DNA from: Calliphora vicina
Lineage: Eukaryota; Arthropoda; Insecta; Diptera; Calliphoridae
Direction of reading: 5' to 3'
Assembly (NCBI RefSeq): GCF_958450345.1
Contig: NC_088781.1
Location: forward strand, 49,153,357 to 49,217,356
Length of the DNA: 64,000 nucleotides
Part shown: one piece after another, positions 21,760-33,322 of the stretch
Position numbering within the stretch: the stretch's first letter is position 1
Layout of the letters: every line of letters begins with the position of its first letter
The notes under the pieces: generated by a model
What the model was told of the DNA's origin: nothing
The model's input: only the letters and a program-made list of their open reading frames with translations
The model's database searches: none
Made by a program: the position numbers and the translations under genes

Positions 21760-22205
21760 TTACCATAGAGATTTATTCTGGGAAGAATTTTGTACGGGGG
21801 TAGGAGAAATCTTGAACTGATTCTTACCATTTTCAACAAAATTTGTGCTTTTATCGTAGCAATAACTTGTGAAAATGTCATAGTATTGTCTTCTACATAT
21901 TCCAAAAGAAAATAGGAATAAATTTGGTTATTAGCTCCGGATTTACTGGACCGCTTTTACTGTTTTCAATAACAAACTGCTTAGCAGAATCAAAAAGAGT
22001 TTTGTGTAAAGTTTACGGATTTTCGTCCTGTATATTGGACGTGAGAGTGTTTTACACAGACATACGAACGGACAGGCAGGCGGACATATGTATCTTAATC
22101 AGCTTATAATTTTGTAAGGATTAAGAATATTCATACTTTGTTCGGTCTCAGTTACTTATTTCTCAATTCCCCATTCACCAGTATTGGTGGCGGAGAGTAT
22201 AATAC
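21760..22205 (+). repeat. Interspersed repeat family D, partial copy D2
   Basis: It matches 39600-40130 in order: a GGGGGTAGGAGAAATC stretch, ACATACGAACGGACAGG with a GGACATA segment, a CAGCTTATAATTTTGTAAGG analogue, TTTGTTCGGTCTCAG, and the end CCATTCACCAGTATTGGTGG CGGAGAGTATAATA. The left part of the family is absent. The frame 21924-22109 is repeat DNA. Confidence 0.7.
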
Positions 22206-22379
22206 AATTTGATAAACGTTTAGGGTTAATAAAAATATATCATTACACAAGAGTTACAAGCGTTTCATTGTTGAGCAATATTTCAAAAATAATGAAAGTT
22301 TAACAGAAACTGTTCGAGCATAATCATCATCCACATTTGCACCTTGATGTCTTAATTAATAGTCAAAGTTTCTGCTTTT

Positions 22380-22605
22380 AGAGTTCGGAGTCACTATTTT
22401 GGGCTAGAGGTATCATTGGTCAATAATTCTTTAAAAATGAGGCTGGTCAAGCAGTGACTGCTACAGGTGTTTGAATCGCGACATAATAAAAGACTTCATT
22501 CTGCCTTAGTTCAATGATATTAATTCTGCTTAAGTTCAATGGTATTGAAGTGGACAAGATGCGGTTTCAACAAGACGATCCCTGCAAAAAATAATTCTAA
22601 CTGGA
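22380..22605 (+). mobile_element. Tc1/mariner-superfamily transposase fragment
   Basis: Across frames the plus strand reads like the central part of a common insect DDE transposase. Pieces are a GxxxG-IIG region near 22405, ENEAGQAVTVTGV-like text at 22432-22475, RDIIKDFILP at 22480-22505, and a remnant of the DxxxFQQDGAT motif near 22555-22590. It contains stops and frameshifts. It is broken off before the third catalytic acid and is followed by unrelated sequence. Confidence 0.6.
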
Positions 22606-22889
22606 ATGCAAACGAAATGTTTGGAAGCAATATAGTGCTTCTATTATAGCTACTAGCTGCAAAAGCTTAGAAAAGAAGCATTAATGTAAGGAAGCGTTTA
22701 GCGACTCATTTCAAACAAAAAATATGCCTTATACATGCGCAGTAGTAATGACTCTATATTTTTATTGCAACTTTTTAAGATGTATGATTTTTTTTCGATA
22801 CGAGTCGCTTAGAAGTAATAAGTTTTGCAATCAAAATAAAAATCGCAAATATCTCCCTTACTTTACTGCTTCTTTGCAGCATTTCTGTA

Positions 22890-23225
22890 AGCTATGTTAT
22901 TGCATCCAAGGATGTACAGTTTTTTGTTGGAATGCCACAAGACCACGCTCTACTCCAGGTCAACCATTTTTCAGATCCGCGCCCGCACAAGCCATACAGT
23001 CCGTGAAACAACTCAATTTCTGCATGACACATTCGTATATTATTTGATTTCGGTAATCAAAATTGGATTTATTTTTTGAGGGTTTCATTTTATGGGGTTA
23101 TTGGAAGTTAAAGATCTATGGCATCACGCCCATAACCACTCCAACATAGAAGGAGGTAATTCAACGTCAAATAACAGAGAAGACTCAAAACTTGCGTAAA
23201 TTTTGGGACAGCTTTCAATAAAAAG
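22890..23225 (+). mobile_element. Second DDE transposase fragment, different family
   Basis: QIRARTSHTVRETTQFLHDTF (22970-23035) corresponds to the usual QDGAPAHTARxTxxFLxxxF block, with the catalytic Asp lost. Downstream, after a frameshift, FHFMGLLEVKDLW (about 23085-23125) corresponds to DFFLWGYLKSKVY. It is clearly a dead relic. The open frames 22724-23047 and 22894-23079 are pieces of it in two frames. Confidence 0.65.
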
Positions 23226-23329
23226 AGTGTACTCTAAAGAAGAGGTGTTGTTATTTGATGCCTTTCTAGAAAGGCATCATCTCTGTAACTTTTCAGTAGA
23301 ACATGTTCCTAGAATAACAATTTCAAATA

Positions 23330-24860
23330 AAACTTATTAGTCGCAACGTCAGAGATTGTGGAACTATTACTGCTTTTTCTAAGCAGGATTTAATTTATTA
23401 TTAGTTTAGAGACTTTGAAACTGTGAGTGTTATATAATAAATGTGTAAAATTACAAATTTTTGAGCAAAATCATATATGAATTAATCACAAGATATACTT
23501 TTCAAACTGCTACAATTTGTTTTCAAATATTGAACCCATATTTGATTGTTAATCAATTAAATTGTGGCTAAATTTAAACATCACGGGAATGCTCTTCCAA
23601 CTGAGTCAACTAGTTAATGTTTTTTTTTAATAAACATTTTGTTTTGCAAATTCTGGCATGCAACTTTTTCTTCATTAAGTAAAATTGATTATAAATATAA
23701 CAATTTTAATTAACAACAATTGAAAACAAAGAAAACCAAGATGAACATTAAACTTTCTTAAGAGATGAGCCAAAGAATGTCTTGACAAATTAAGAAAAGT
23801 ATGGCCCCAAACATTAAACAGAAACAAATAGGGAAAATACATACATATGTAAGGAGTATGCAAAGTGAAGGAGGGAAATAATTGTTTGCTTAATTGTTAA
23901 ACTAATAATAAGCAACATCCAAATGAAAGGGAGGAGATGATTTGGAAACAAATGTTGGCAAATGTCTTTTAGAAATGAAAACACTAATATGCTCAAGTAC
24001 TCAAGGCAATAGTGGAAGAAATAACAACAAGCAATTAGTAGTTTTTCCGTTTTTTTTCTTAAATATGCGGCATTTATTAAAACATTAACAGCGAAACAAA
24101 TGAAAACAAAAGAAAGAATTTAAACAAAACAAAAAAATACAAGACACCCAGACACTGTACACTTAAGGCATATGAGGGAGTCAGTTGTGTTTAAGCGCAT
24201 GTGCTGGCAATGTGTAAAATTAAAGTATGAGAGAGAATCAGTTTTTATATTAAAAACCAAACAAAAAAACAAGCATTAAAACAATAAGGGGGGACAGCAG
24301 AAGTAGAAACAATTATTAATTCACATGGTACAACATAAATAAACAATATAAATAAATAAACTGAGCTCTCAGGGGTTGAGGGTGCCAGGGCAAAACAAAA
24401 AAGGGAAAACATTAAAATTCTAGTATGTAGTTCAGAAAGCATAGTGAAGCAGCATTTATACAATTTTTTAACATCAACACAATTTAACATTTTAACTTAA
24501 ACAACAACAAAGACACAAAAATGTTTTTAATGTCATGAACTTGTCTGTCAAAAACAACAAAAAAAAATATTAAAATAACTGGACATAAAAGTACGACTAC
24601 CACTACGACTATTTCTACTGTCTGGGATTTTTCAGCTTCTCCAGAGATATACACACTGAAAAACGTACAAACGTACATATATCCAGTGCAGTAACTTTAT
24701 TAAGCTGCAGACAGAGAGAGAAAGGAGTGAATTGTTTTAGGAAAACATACGAAGCCACAAAAATATTCACTGAAAGCATGGATGTTGAAGAATTGAATTT
24801 TATCACACGCTATTGACAATTAAGACAGCATAATCGAAAATGATCTTTGACCTTTATTAT
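23330..24860. other. Non-coding stretch rich in AAACAA motifs
   Basis: I see no gene or repeat I can name. Minus-strand frames (23675-23863, 23814-23996, 24245-24490, 24484-24678, 24615-24806) are Phe/Leu/Val-rich products of A-rich DNA and overlap one another. Confidence 0.45.
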
Positions 24861-25290
24861 ATACTAGTTGACTGCTCCGGCTTCGCCCGGTAGCATTTAC
24901 TAATGTTAGTTCTTCTAGTTTCTACAACCCACATACACCTGCCAGTTCTTAGTTATTTGCAAATACAATTTGTACTGCATACTTTAGGGAGCTTTTTTAT
25001 TACAGTTGACTGGACAGAAAAAAAGTGCGAGTTTTATCCAGAATTTTTTTTTTCTTTACAAACCATCTCCTGAAAATTTCGAATCGAATAAAAAAAAATC
25101 AGCCAAATCGCTCCAGACATTCTTACTTGATGCCATTACATCACTATATAACTCCTTGTTAGAATATATCCAGATATTAAGGATTTGACTGACATTTGTG
25201 ACCTTTAAACTCCAAAATTTCTATAAGCGAAGTCGTGATATTAGCTAAATTTCAACTCCTTGTTAGAAAGTTTAGATAAATCCCTGAACA
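24855..25290. repeat. Possible interspersed repeat fragment (CTCCGGCTTCGCCCGG)
   Basis: The phrase TGACTGCTCCGGCTTCGCCCGGTAG, with later AAATCAGCCAAATCGCTCCAG, has the style of widely dispersed insect repeats. No second copy exists in this window, so this rests on resemblance only. Confidence 0.3.
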
Positions 25291-26160
25291 ATTTCAAAAT
25301 TACGGTTTAATCAAAACCATTTATTAAAAATTTTCATTCACATGTTTTCATACATTTATTAACTGTACAGACAGCATAGCTGTATATGCTGTACGTGGCA
25401 GACAACTACTGCAGTATTATATATGTTGCAAGTACGATGACTATGTTGATGATAATGTTGTAACATTTGTTTATAATGGCTTCCTATAAAAATTATTTAG
25501 TAAAATATACATGAATATGAAAACACAAACCTACTACACACTCTCAATTATATATTTACATAAAGGATAAAGCATGATGATGCTCATATGTCACACTTGA
25601 AAAACAATATAAAAAAAAAACAGAAAACAACAGAACAGCTAAATATTTGCATTCGCAGGACTACAATAAAATTATGTGACTGTGTAATGTATTATTTTTT
25701 TTTTATACTGCGGCACTACGTTATCAACACAAAGAACACACATCACAAAAATTCCAAAAAAAAAATATATGAACACAATAAGGATCAGGGCAATTATTAT
25801 TGTGTCTATCTACAGCATGATTAGCTTTCAAATGACTACTTCTTTTTTTTTTCTTTATTGTACTGTTTTCATTTCGTTGAAATCTCAACATGGGCAAAAC
25901 AAAATTTGCATACAAATGTTATTTTCTATTTCCATCTCTCATGTCTTCCCCACTTTATTCTCAGTAATATTTTCATCAAGTTGTGTGCCAGTGACAGTTA
26001 CAAGTTGTATTCATAAAAGATTTGAAAAGATAAATTGGAAAAGTATGAAATATGTAGCTGGAGAATACAGCAAAGCTATTTAAATTTTAAAGAAATTTAA
26101 GAATTATTTAGTGGAGAAAATTTTGGATGATAAAAATTTTATTTTTTAAAAAAATTACTA
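25291..26160. other. AT-rich non-coding stretch
   Basis: I see nothing supportable as a gene. The frames at 25588-25824, 25724-25915 and 25769-26083 overlap on opposite strands and show no recognisable domain. Confidence 0.4.
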
Positions 26161-26164
26161 TTAA

Positions 26165-26740
26165 AGCTTAAAAAGGATATATGGTGAACTTTCGAATTAA
26201 AGAAGGTAGAGGAATATGATTAGGTAGGTAGTTAGAATGAAATAAACTACGAGTTGTGGTATAGTTTTATTAGCAAATAATTGTCTTATTAAATTGTTAA
26301 AGAAAACATAGTTTAAATAATCAGTTTAAAGATTATAAAATGTGACCAAAATTTAAAACACAATTTCCTAATTAAATATATATAATGAACTTTGTATTCA
26401 AAAAGGCAGAAGAATGTGGTGAGTTATGTAACATCTTCAAATCGCAGTGTATTTAAATTCTTTAAAATGTCTTGATTTAAAATGTGGCTGAAGCCAAAAG
26501 AAACTAAGTTCAATTTTAAGCTACACAATTCAGCCAATTCAGAAACGATACATATAAATTTAAAGCTTTAAAATAAGAAAAATTCTAAAAAGGATATATG
26601 ACAAATTTTGAATCTATAGAAGTTAGAGGCATAGGACTAGGTACGTAGTTCGACTGAGTGAAACTACGAGTTGTAGTGTAGCTTGATTATCAAATATTTG
26701 AATACAACATTATTAAATATGATTAAAATTGTAAAAGAAA
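26165..26740 (+). repeat. Tandem array with unit near 210 bp, left block
   Basis: Three degenerate units start near 26171, 26378 and 26590, each beginning with an A(A/T)GGATATATGxxxAACTTT-like phrase and continuing TAGAGGxATAxGA.TAGGTA(G/C)GTAG. Spacing is 207 and 212 bp. The array is broken near 26740 by a cluster of inserted elements and resumes near 28038. Confidence 0.75.
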
Positions 26741-26765
26741 TATAAGGTTTGCACTAAAATAAATG

Positions 26766-27016
26766 GGGGATTCAAAGGGTCTCCTATTCGGTCGTATTGT
26801 CATAATGTCCTAAAATATTTTTTTAGTTTAAACTATTTTTTGTTGGATTTCAAACAAAAAAGTTATAAACTAATAAGACTTTTTGAACTATGTTTATTGG
26901 TTTGTAATAAAATAACACTTTTTTTGTTTGCAGCACAAGAAGAATTTGTTTAAACTAAAAAAATATTTTAGGACATTATGACAATACGACCTAATAGGAG
27001 ACCGTTTGTATTCCCC
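26766..27016. mobile_element. Foldback element with GGGGATTC ends and AAATG duplication
   Basis: The left arm begins GGGGATTCAAAGGGTCTCCT and the right arm is its reverse complement with a few changes, ending GGAGACCGTTTGTATTCCCC. The arms are about 68 bp, reaching TTTAGTTTAAAC, around a spacer of roughly 115 bp. AAATG flanks both ends exactly (26761-26765 and 27017-27021). It is non-coding. The superfamily is unknown. Confidence 0.88.
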
Positions 27017-27136
27017 AAATGTTTAAACAAAAAGTATAGTATAACATAGGGCAACAACATTTTTAAAGGCTTTTAAAACACTACACAATTTTGGTGTATT
27101 GTTGTTCCAGTAGTACAAATATAATACAAATTTTAA

Positions 27137-27980
27137 ATTCTATGGAGAAGTTTTTTTTTCTAAAATTGAGATTTTTTTTAGATGTTTCTCCACATAATTT
27201 ATGATAACTCAAAAAGCCTTAGTCCGATATTATTGAAGTAAAGTTAGAAACATTTACATAACCTTTAATCTGTTTAAATATTACATTGTAATCGGCTCAG
27301 TAGTTTCGGAGTTATAATAACAAATTGCAGAAAAAAATATATTTTTTATGTGAAAATTGAAAATGTTTGTGTTTTAAAAAACTCATGAAAAATCGAAAAC
27401 GGCAGAACTTGTTCAGATTTATTACTTTGTCGCAAAGCCGCATATAATAGCAACAAAATGAGATATCGAAGATAAAAATCGATTTATTATTTTCGAATTT
27501 ATTCACAATTAAGTGAATTCGCTTATTTTCACAAAATTTAACTTTTTTGTTTGATATACATAAAATTGAATAGTTAATGTTCTTCTTTCGATTTATTGAA
27601 TGTTGAAAACATTTTCCCAAAACTATGTTCAAATTTTCAAATATATATATCATTTTAATCGCCTCAATAGTTTAGGAGTTATAATAACAAATTGAAGCAA
27701 AAAATATATTTTTTTTACTTGAAAATAGCAAAAAATTAATATTAAAAAAATCATGAAAAGTCTAAATTGTTTAGATTTATTGCTTTATCGCAAAGCCACA
27801 TTCAATGGGAACAAAATAATATATCGATCATAAAAATCGATGGATTATTTTCGAATTTATTCACAATTAAGTGAATTCGCTTATTTTTTAGAAAATTTTA
27901 TATGCGTACAAGCGTTTACTTTGAGTGTACAATTTACAAGTGTTTTGTTTTTGTTTTTGTTAAAATTTATCAAATAAATA
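27137..27980 (+). repeat. Interspersed repeat family B, copy B1
   Basis: It shares most of its length with 42700-44015. It contains two tandem sub-units. Each starts with a GTAGTTTCGGAGTTATAATA-type phrase (near 27300 and 27667), runs through AAAATATATTTTTT, AATCGAAAACGGCAGAA, TTTATCGCAAAGCC, and ends TTCACAATTAAGTGAATTCG (near 27510 and 27868). The unit is near 365 bp. The minus frame 27312-27653 is repeat DNA. The superfamily is not known. Confidence 0.75.
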
Positions 27981-28037
27981 GGATAGTTTTACATACAAAA
28001 TTGTGAATAACAAGTTTAAGGCAAAGTTTTAAAACCT

Positions 28038-28640
28038 AATCCTGAAAAAGGATATATGAAGAACTTTTAAACTACAAAAGATAATTGAATAGGATTTGGT
28101 TTATAGATAAACTGGAAAAACCTACATACCGTAGTACTTATAAAATGTGTGAAATATCTTTCTTTAAAATATGGCAGAGAACTAAAGAAATTAATTTTGA
28201 AGTTAAAAGTACATTTAAAGTCCACAGTATTAAAACGAAAAAAATCAAAGCCTTAATCCCCAATAAAGGATATATCAAGAACTTTTAAACTAAAGCATGT
28301 AGTTCAACAGGATTTGGTTTATAGATAAACAAATAAAAACTACATAATGTAGTGCTTATAAACTCTATGAAATCTATTTGAAATGTAGCAGAGATGTAAA
28401 GAAATTTATTTCTAATTTGAAAGAATACTTAACTGTACTAAAAACGTAAAAAAGCTTTAAGTCCCAATAAAGGATATATGAAAAACTTTTAAACTAGATT
28501 AAGTAGAATCATAATTTTTGGTTTATAAATAAACCGGAAAAAAATACATGTTGTAGTGCTTATTAAATATTTGAAATCCCTTGCCCTTAAATATGACAGA
28601 CATTGAAATAAATTAATTTTTAATTTGAGGATGTTACTCA
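28038..28640 (+). repeat. Tandem array with unit near 210 bp, right block
   Basis: Units start near 28046, 28262 and 28467 (AAAGGATATATGAAGAACTT-like, then TTTAAACTA and AGGATTTGGTTTATAGATAAAC). Spacing is 216 and 205 bp. The starts and spacing match the left block at 26165-26740, so the two blocks look like one array split by about 1.3 kb of inserted elements. The frame 28085-28288 is array DNA. Confidence 0.8.
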
Positions 28641-28759
28641 ATTCTTTAATTTCCATACATAATTTGTTTTACAAACCTTTTATAAATTTAAAGTGATTAT
28701 GAATATGAGGGTAAAAAGCACAACGAATAAATAAAAAGTAAAAAACTATAAAATAGTCC

Positions 28760-29990
28760 ATTAATTAGACTATAAACGATAGACTGATTTACAGACTACA
28801 GCATCATAGAGTATTACGGAATTCGAAAACTTCTACATCTAAATCATATACAAGATCGTTGATTAAACAAAACACTGGGCCATAGACCACACCGTTGTGA
28901 AGACCAAATGTTATACTATAAAGTATTGACTTAATCATCCCCAGATTCATATACTAGACCAAGTACTAGCTCGAAGTTTAGGCCATCGACTAACCATAAA
29001 CCACATTAAAGTCTCAATTATAGGTTGGGCAATATTCAACGATGATCTATACTTTTGACAATAGACTGCACCAATATAAATATTATATTAAAGATTAGGT
29101 CAAGCTAAATATTATTCCAAAGACTAAACCGAAGACAAGACCTAGTACTACAGATTAAATCGTGAATGCTATAATAGGAAATAGGTGGGATAATAAACCA
29201 AAAACTAGACCGTATATAGATTAAATTGTGCAATACTAGACTATAGCCTATAGTAGACAACATTAGGGCATATACCAGACTTTTGAGTGTACTAAAGACT
29301 AGACTATAAACTCAATAAAGTAGACCCAAGATTATACCATAAAGCATAGACTAGACTTATGAGAAGACAAAATAAAAAATCGACTACACCAAAACCTATA
29401 AACTAGAGCTTAGACAAGACTTCAAAGGAGCTCAAACTCTAGACCGTAATCCAGGCCATTTAATAAAGAATAAACTAAAAGATAGTTCAATCTACAGAGT
29501 AGATCCATGTCTAGACCATATATAAATACATATAGATCGGAAAGTCTCCTGTTAAATACATAACTCAATTGTCAAAAACCTAGACATTTGACTATATCAA
29601 AGACTAGACCATTGACTAAAATGCTGATTCAGAAACACTAACGAAAAACATTTTTACATTTATTTATGAAAACTGATTAATATCAAATAATTTTTGAGTG
29701 TTTTACATACAAAAGTTTGACCTTACTTTAAGCCATAGTATACTAGATTGATATCACCTTACAATGAACCATTGGGAAAGCATCTGGACGATAGCCTGGA
29801 TAATAGGCCAGACCAATGAAAATACATTTGAGTAGACCAAAGACTAGACTAAACCATTGATTACAATGAAGGATAGACTGTAAAATAAACCCCATACTAA
29901 AACATGTCCAAAAACTGGATAATTTACAAGATCTTCAAATGAAGCAAATACTAGATGATAGTCTCAACTATACACCAGATCAAGACGAGA
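28760..29990 (+). repeat. Degenerate array of GACTAGACCATAGAC-like motifs
   Basis: Phrases such as AAAGACTAGACCATTGACTA, AGACTAGACTATAAACT and GACCAAAGACTAGACTAAAC recur tens of times with irregular spacing near 20 to 25 bp. A short break at 29630-29750 contains other AT-rich DNA. No frame of length exists. It resembles the array at 17660 in style but with a different core. Confidence 0.65.
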
Positions 29991-31509
29991 CTTTATACAC
30001 GCAAAGAAGAAATAAAGTTTCGACATGTTTACAAGTTTTTTTTAACAATATTATGGTCACTGTAATTATGTACATGATTGCGGTAACCATAATATGTTTA
30101 AGTTAACATTCTCGTGATTGTAGTATATATATGATTGTAGAAATTAAGTATATGCTTATGGCAAAATCTTATTTTCTGTCTGAGTTGCTAACCTGGAAAA
30201 ATTATTATTTTTCCTAAACTCACATCCTCACCTTCCAGTTATTGATTTAGTTTATTGTTCACAAAAACCAAAAAACTAATTATGCTTATATTTTAAATAA
30301 AAGAAAACATATCGCAATATGTTCGAAAATTGTATTAAATTATATATTTTTTTATTGATTTTGTTCAATTGTATCAATACAGAAAAATTACAAAAATAAA
30401 TAAGTTTAATAAAAATGTTGTTTTATCTACATATATTTAAATTTATTAAAACTTTTCATATAAATGTTCTTTCATATACCCTGGAGCTTACTTTTGTGGT
30501 AGTTTTTTTTTATACAATTTTTTATGCAATATATTTTTTTATTATTTGCAAATATTATTTATTAAGTTGAGAAATTTCCATTAATTTTGTTGTTATTGTT
30601 TCAGCATGAGTGTAAATTGTTTTAATGAATTTTTAATTTATTTAAAATAAAAAAAAGAAGTTTTATAATTTTATAATAATATGATGGCAAAGATAGAAAG
30701 TGGTATAGGTAGGTAGCGAGATAGATATAATTAATACTTTAAGGGGGAAAGAAATAAAGTGGATTAATAAAAAAAAATTAATAATAAATGGTTGCTTGAA
30801 AAGGAAACAATACTACAAATGTTGAAGTTTTTAAGCCAGAAATTCAATTCTCACAGACATTAAAATACCTTGTTGTTATCAGGACATTTAATCACAATTT
30901 GAAATTTTTTACAAAATATTTTATTTGTATTTCAAATCAAGGATATAGCTTAAATTAGGAAACTTTATGGTTCAGCATGTTGCAAAATTGTATATGAAAA
31001 AAATTTCAAATTAAAGGGATAAAAATCTAATTATTTTTTCAAATTAGTTATTTTTTTTAACAAAATCAAGTATTAAAAACAAATAGAACTTATTCAAACC
31101 CAAAATTATTTCCTTGTCTTCTGTTGGGCCCTTAAAGGTTTAATTTTAGCTTAAACTATTTTCATAGGAATGATACTCTTTACTGATGCGGGATTTATCA
31201 GATACAAATTGTTAGCATATACATATATGGTATGCAAATTTGTGTTTTTTGTGAAGCATTTTATTTTATATGTATGCATTTTTTTTAATTATGCAAAAAT
31301 CAATTAGACTTTATACCAAAATTTGTTTTAAAACACAAACATGCATGCACAAATAAACATAAACATTAGGATGATTTCTATTGTGTGGAGATCAAATACA
31401 AATTTTGAATAATTTTTTGTAAGTAAGACCTGCCCAAGGGGTTTTTTTTAATAAAACGAGGCGTTCAGAGACGTGAGAAATTTTTCAGAAGAATACTGGG
31501 AAAAAGTTT
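29991..31509. other. AT-rich non-coding stretch
   Basis: I see no gene here. A weak pair of ends (ACACGCAAAGAAGAAATAAAG near 30000 and its loose inverse near 30175-30190) with ATGATTG(C/T)GGTAA-like motifs between them hints at a small foldback element. Similar motifs recur at 46140-46330. Not strong enough to call. Confidence 0.35.
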
Positions 31510-31513
31510 TTAA

Positions 31514-31746
31514 CCCTTTCACGGCCGTAAGACTAATTTTTGCACAAATCTTGAACACAGTACTATTAAAACTGTCAGTTTTCAAAGACAATACAAAATA
31601 TATGCTTTAACCGAACTTGTTTTAATCTAAACACATTAAAAAGAGACACGTTTAGGATCTAATTAAAATTAAAATGGATCCCATTAATTTTTCGTTATTC
31701 AATATTTTTGTGGTGGGACACCGGTGTCCCCGTGTTCGTCAAAGGG
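31514..31746. mobile_element. TTAA-flanked foldback with CCCTTT ends (piggyBac-type, non-autonomous)
   Basis: The left end CCCTTTCACGGCCG faces a right end that reads CCCTTTGACGAACACGG in reverse complement. TTAA lies directly outside both (31510-31513 and 31747-31750). A 16-bp perfect palindrome GGGACACCGGTGTCCC occupies 31715-31730 near the right end. It is 233 bp and non-coding. Confidence 0.85.
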
Positions 31747-31814
31747 TTAAACTTGAATATTTTCAACACAAAATTTGTTTAACGTTTGTCGTTGCATTTT
31801 ATAAAATGAGGCCG

Positions 31815-33113
31815 TAAATATGCGGGATTTTTACCAATTTTTAACTTTTATTTTGAAACATTTGTACAATATAAGTCCATTTAAATCATTGGCCATTGGC
31901 CCGAGCCAAAAGAACTGCACTTCTTTTGAGGCCAAACATTTCAAATACTCTGTTCTGAAGTGCAGCGTATCCCAGAGATAGCATTCTGCATCAATCGAAA
32001 CAAATGGTAGTCGTACAGGCCAAGGTCTGGACCATAAGGCCGGTGAGGCAAAACTTCCCAACCTCTTCATTCTAAATACTATTTTAAAGGTATTACAACA
32101 TGTGGCCTAACGTTGTCATGGTGGAATATTACGGTTTCATATCTGACAGCATATTGTGATGGTCTGCTCAAATTACAGCAGCTCCTACTAGAGAGAATTG
32201 CCACAGCGCCATGGATATTTGGCTTTTGTGTCGATTGAACTAGTTCGCCGCATTTCATATACGATCTATTACGCTTCGGGTAATAATTTTCTTTTATAGA
32301 ACAAATAATTTTCTTTTATAGCGTTCAAGCAGCCTTTCAGATATATACAAACTCATCTTTCAAGGTCTCTCAGCTTTAATTCGTATGGTACCCAATTTCC
32401 CTGCTTTTGGATGAATCCTGCGGCCAATGATTTTGCAAGCTCTTGTTGAGTTTGAAAACAATTTTCATGGAGTAATGCCTCCAATTCTTTGTCTTCAAAC
32501 TTTTTTTATCTGGCCTGGGCGATCTTTGTCTTCCGTGTCGAAAGCACCACTTCTGAACCGAAACACATTCAAAATAAGCTTCGGTGATCAATCGGTGTGC
32601 TTCAGCAGTACTTTTTTTCAAATTAAAGAAGTGAAATAAAACTTCCCTTATTCCATAAAAACCTTTAGCTGTATTTTTATTTTTTCTTATTTTCCATAAT
32701 ATATGATCCCTAATTAAAGTTAAAATGCAATTGTTTTGATTATAAATTTATACACAAGAAAGAGTTAATGCATTAGCTTGAGCAAATATTCAGCTATTAA
32801 TATCATAAGTATCCTAAGATCGGCCTGACTAACAATGTTGAAAACGATGGAACACATTCACCATAAGCTTCGGTGATCAATCGGTGTGCTTCAGCAGTAC
32901 TTTTTTTTCAAATTAAAGAAGCGAAACAAAACTTCCCTCAGATGGGGCGCCATGGCACTTTGTTGGCGCAAAATTCGACATTTCCAAACGACTTTGTTGT
33001 TTACACTACAATGTTCAGTAACTATGTGAGAATTAATGACAGATTAAAAACAAAAACCTAATTTAAAATATACCCCAACTATTGCAAATCCCGCATTTTT
33101 AAGTCATATAGGT
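31815..33113 (-). mobile_element. Mariner copy M4 (DD34D relic), rearranged
   Basis: The 3' end on the left carries ATGCGGGATTTTTACC, and the 5' end on the right carries CCCGCATTTTTAAGTCATAT near 33113. The C-terminal text (MKRLGSFASPA, then LASKEVQFFWLG) is in the frame 31831-32070, and the N-terminal helix-turn-helix part is in 32376-32621 (AEAHRLITEAY, FRHGRQRSPRPDKKSLK). The 5' part is duplicated: the CTTCGGTGATCAATCGGTGT block occurs at 32577 and 32868, with element E sequence (32641-32764) between. It is inactive. Confidence 0.82.
32641..32764 (+). mobile_element. Element E terminal fragment, copy E1
   Basis: The text TATTCCATAAAAACCTTTAG through TTATACACAAGAAAGAG is followed by TTAA (32765-32768). 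It matches the reverse complement of the termini of the longer element E at 52903-54738, whose end is also TTGAAAGAG plus TTAA. It reads straight through the site where family A is inserted in that longer copy. Confidence 0.7.
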
Positions 33114-33249
33114 GGTTAATAAACTAACCACCTTATTCCATAAAAACCTTTAGCTGTATTTTTATTTTTTCTTATTTTCCATAATATATGCTCCCTAATT
33201 AAAGTTAAAATGCAATTGTTTTGATTATAAATTTATACACAAGAAAGAG
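33114..33249 (+). mobile_element. Element E terminal fragment, copy E2
   Basis: It starts with the palindromic GGTGGTTAATAAACTAACCACC, then TTATTCCATAAAAACC, and ends AAGAAAGAG at 33249 before TTAA. About 190 bp spanning E and its right flank (to about 33322) are almost identical to 32641-32836, with only a few differences. This indicates a recent local duplication of this block together with adjoining mariner M4 sequence. Confidence 0.75.
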
Positions 33250-33322
33250 TTAATGCATTAGCTTGAGCATATATTCAGCTATTAATATCATAAGTATCCT
33301 AAGATCGGCCTGACTAACAATT

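Noticed and set aside
27312..27653. 113-codon minus frame
   Set aside because: It lies wholly inside repeat family B, and the second copy at 42700-44015 does not preserve the frame.
30000..30190. Possible small foldback with ACACGCAAAGAAG ends
   Set aside because: The arms are too imperfect and no target duplication is visible. Noted only because similar motifs recur at 46140-46330.
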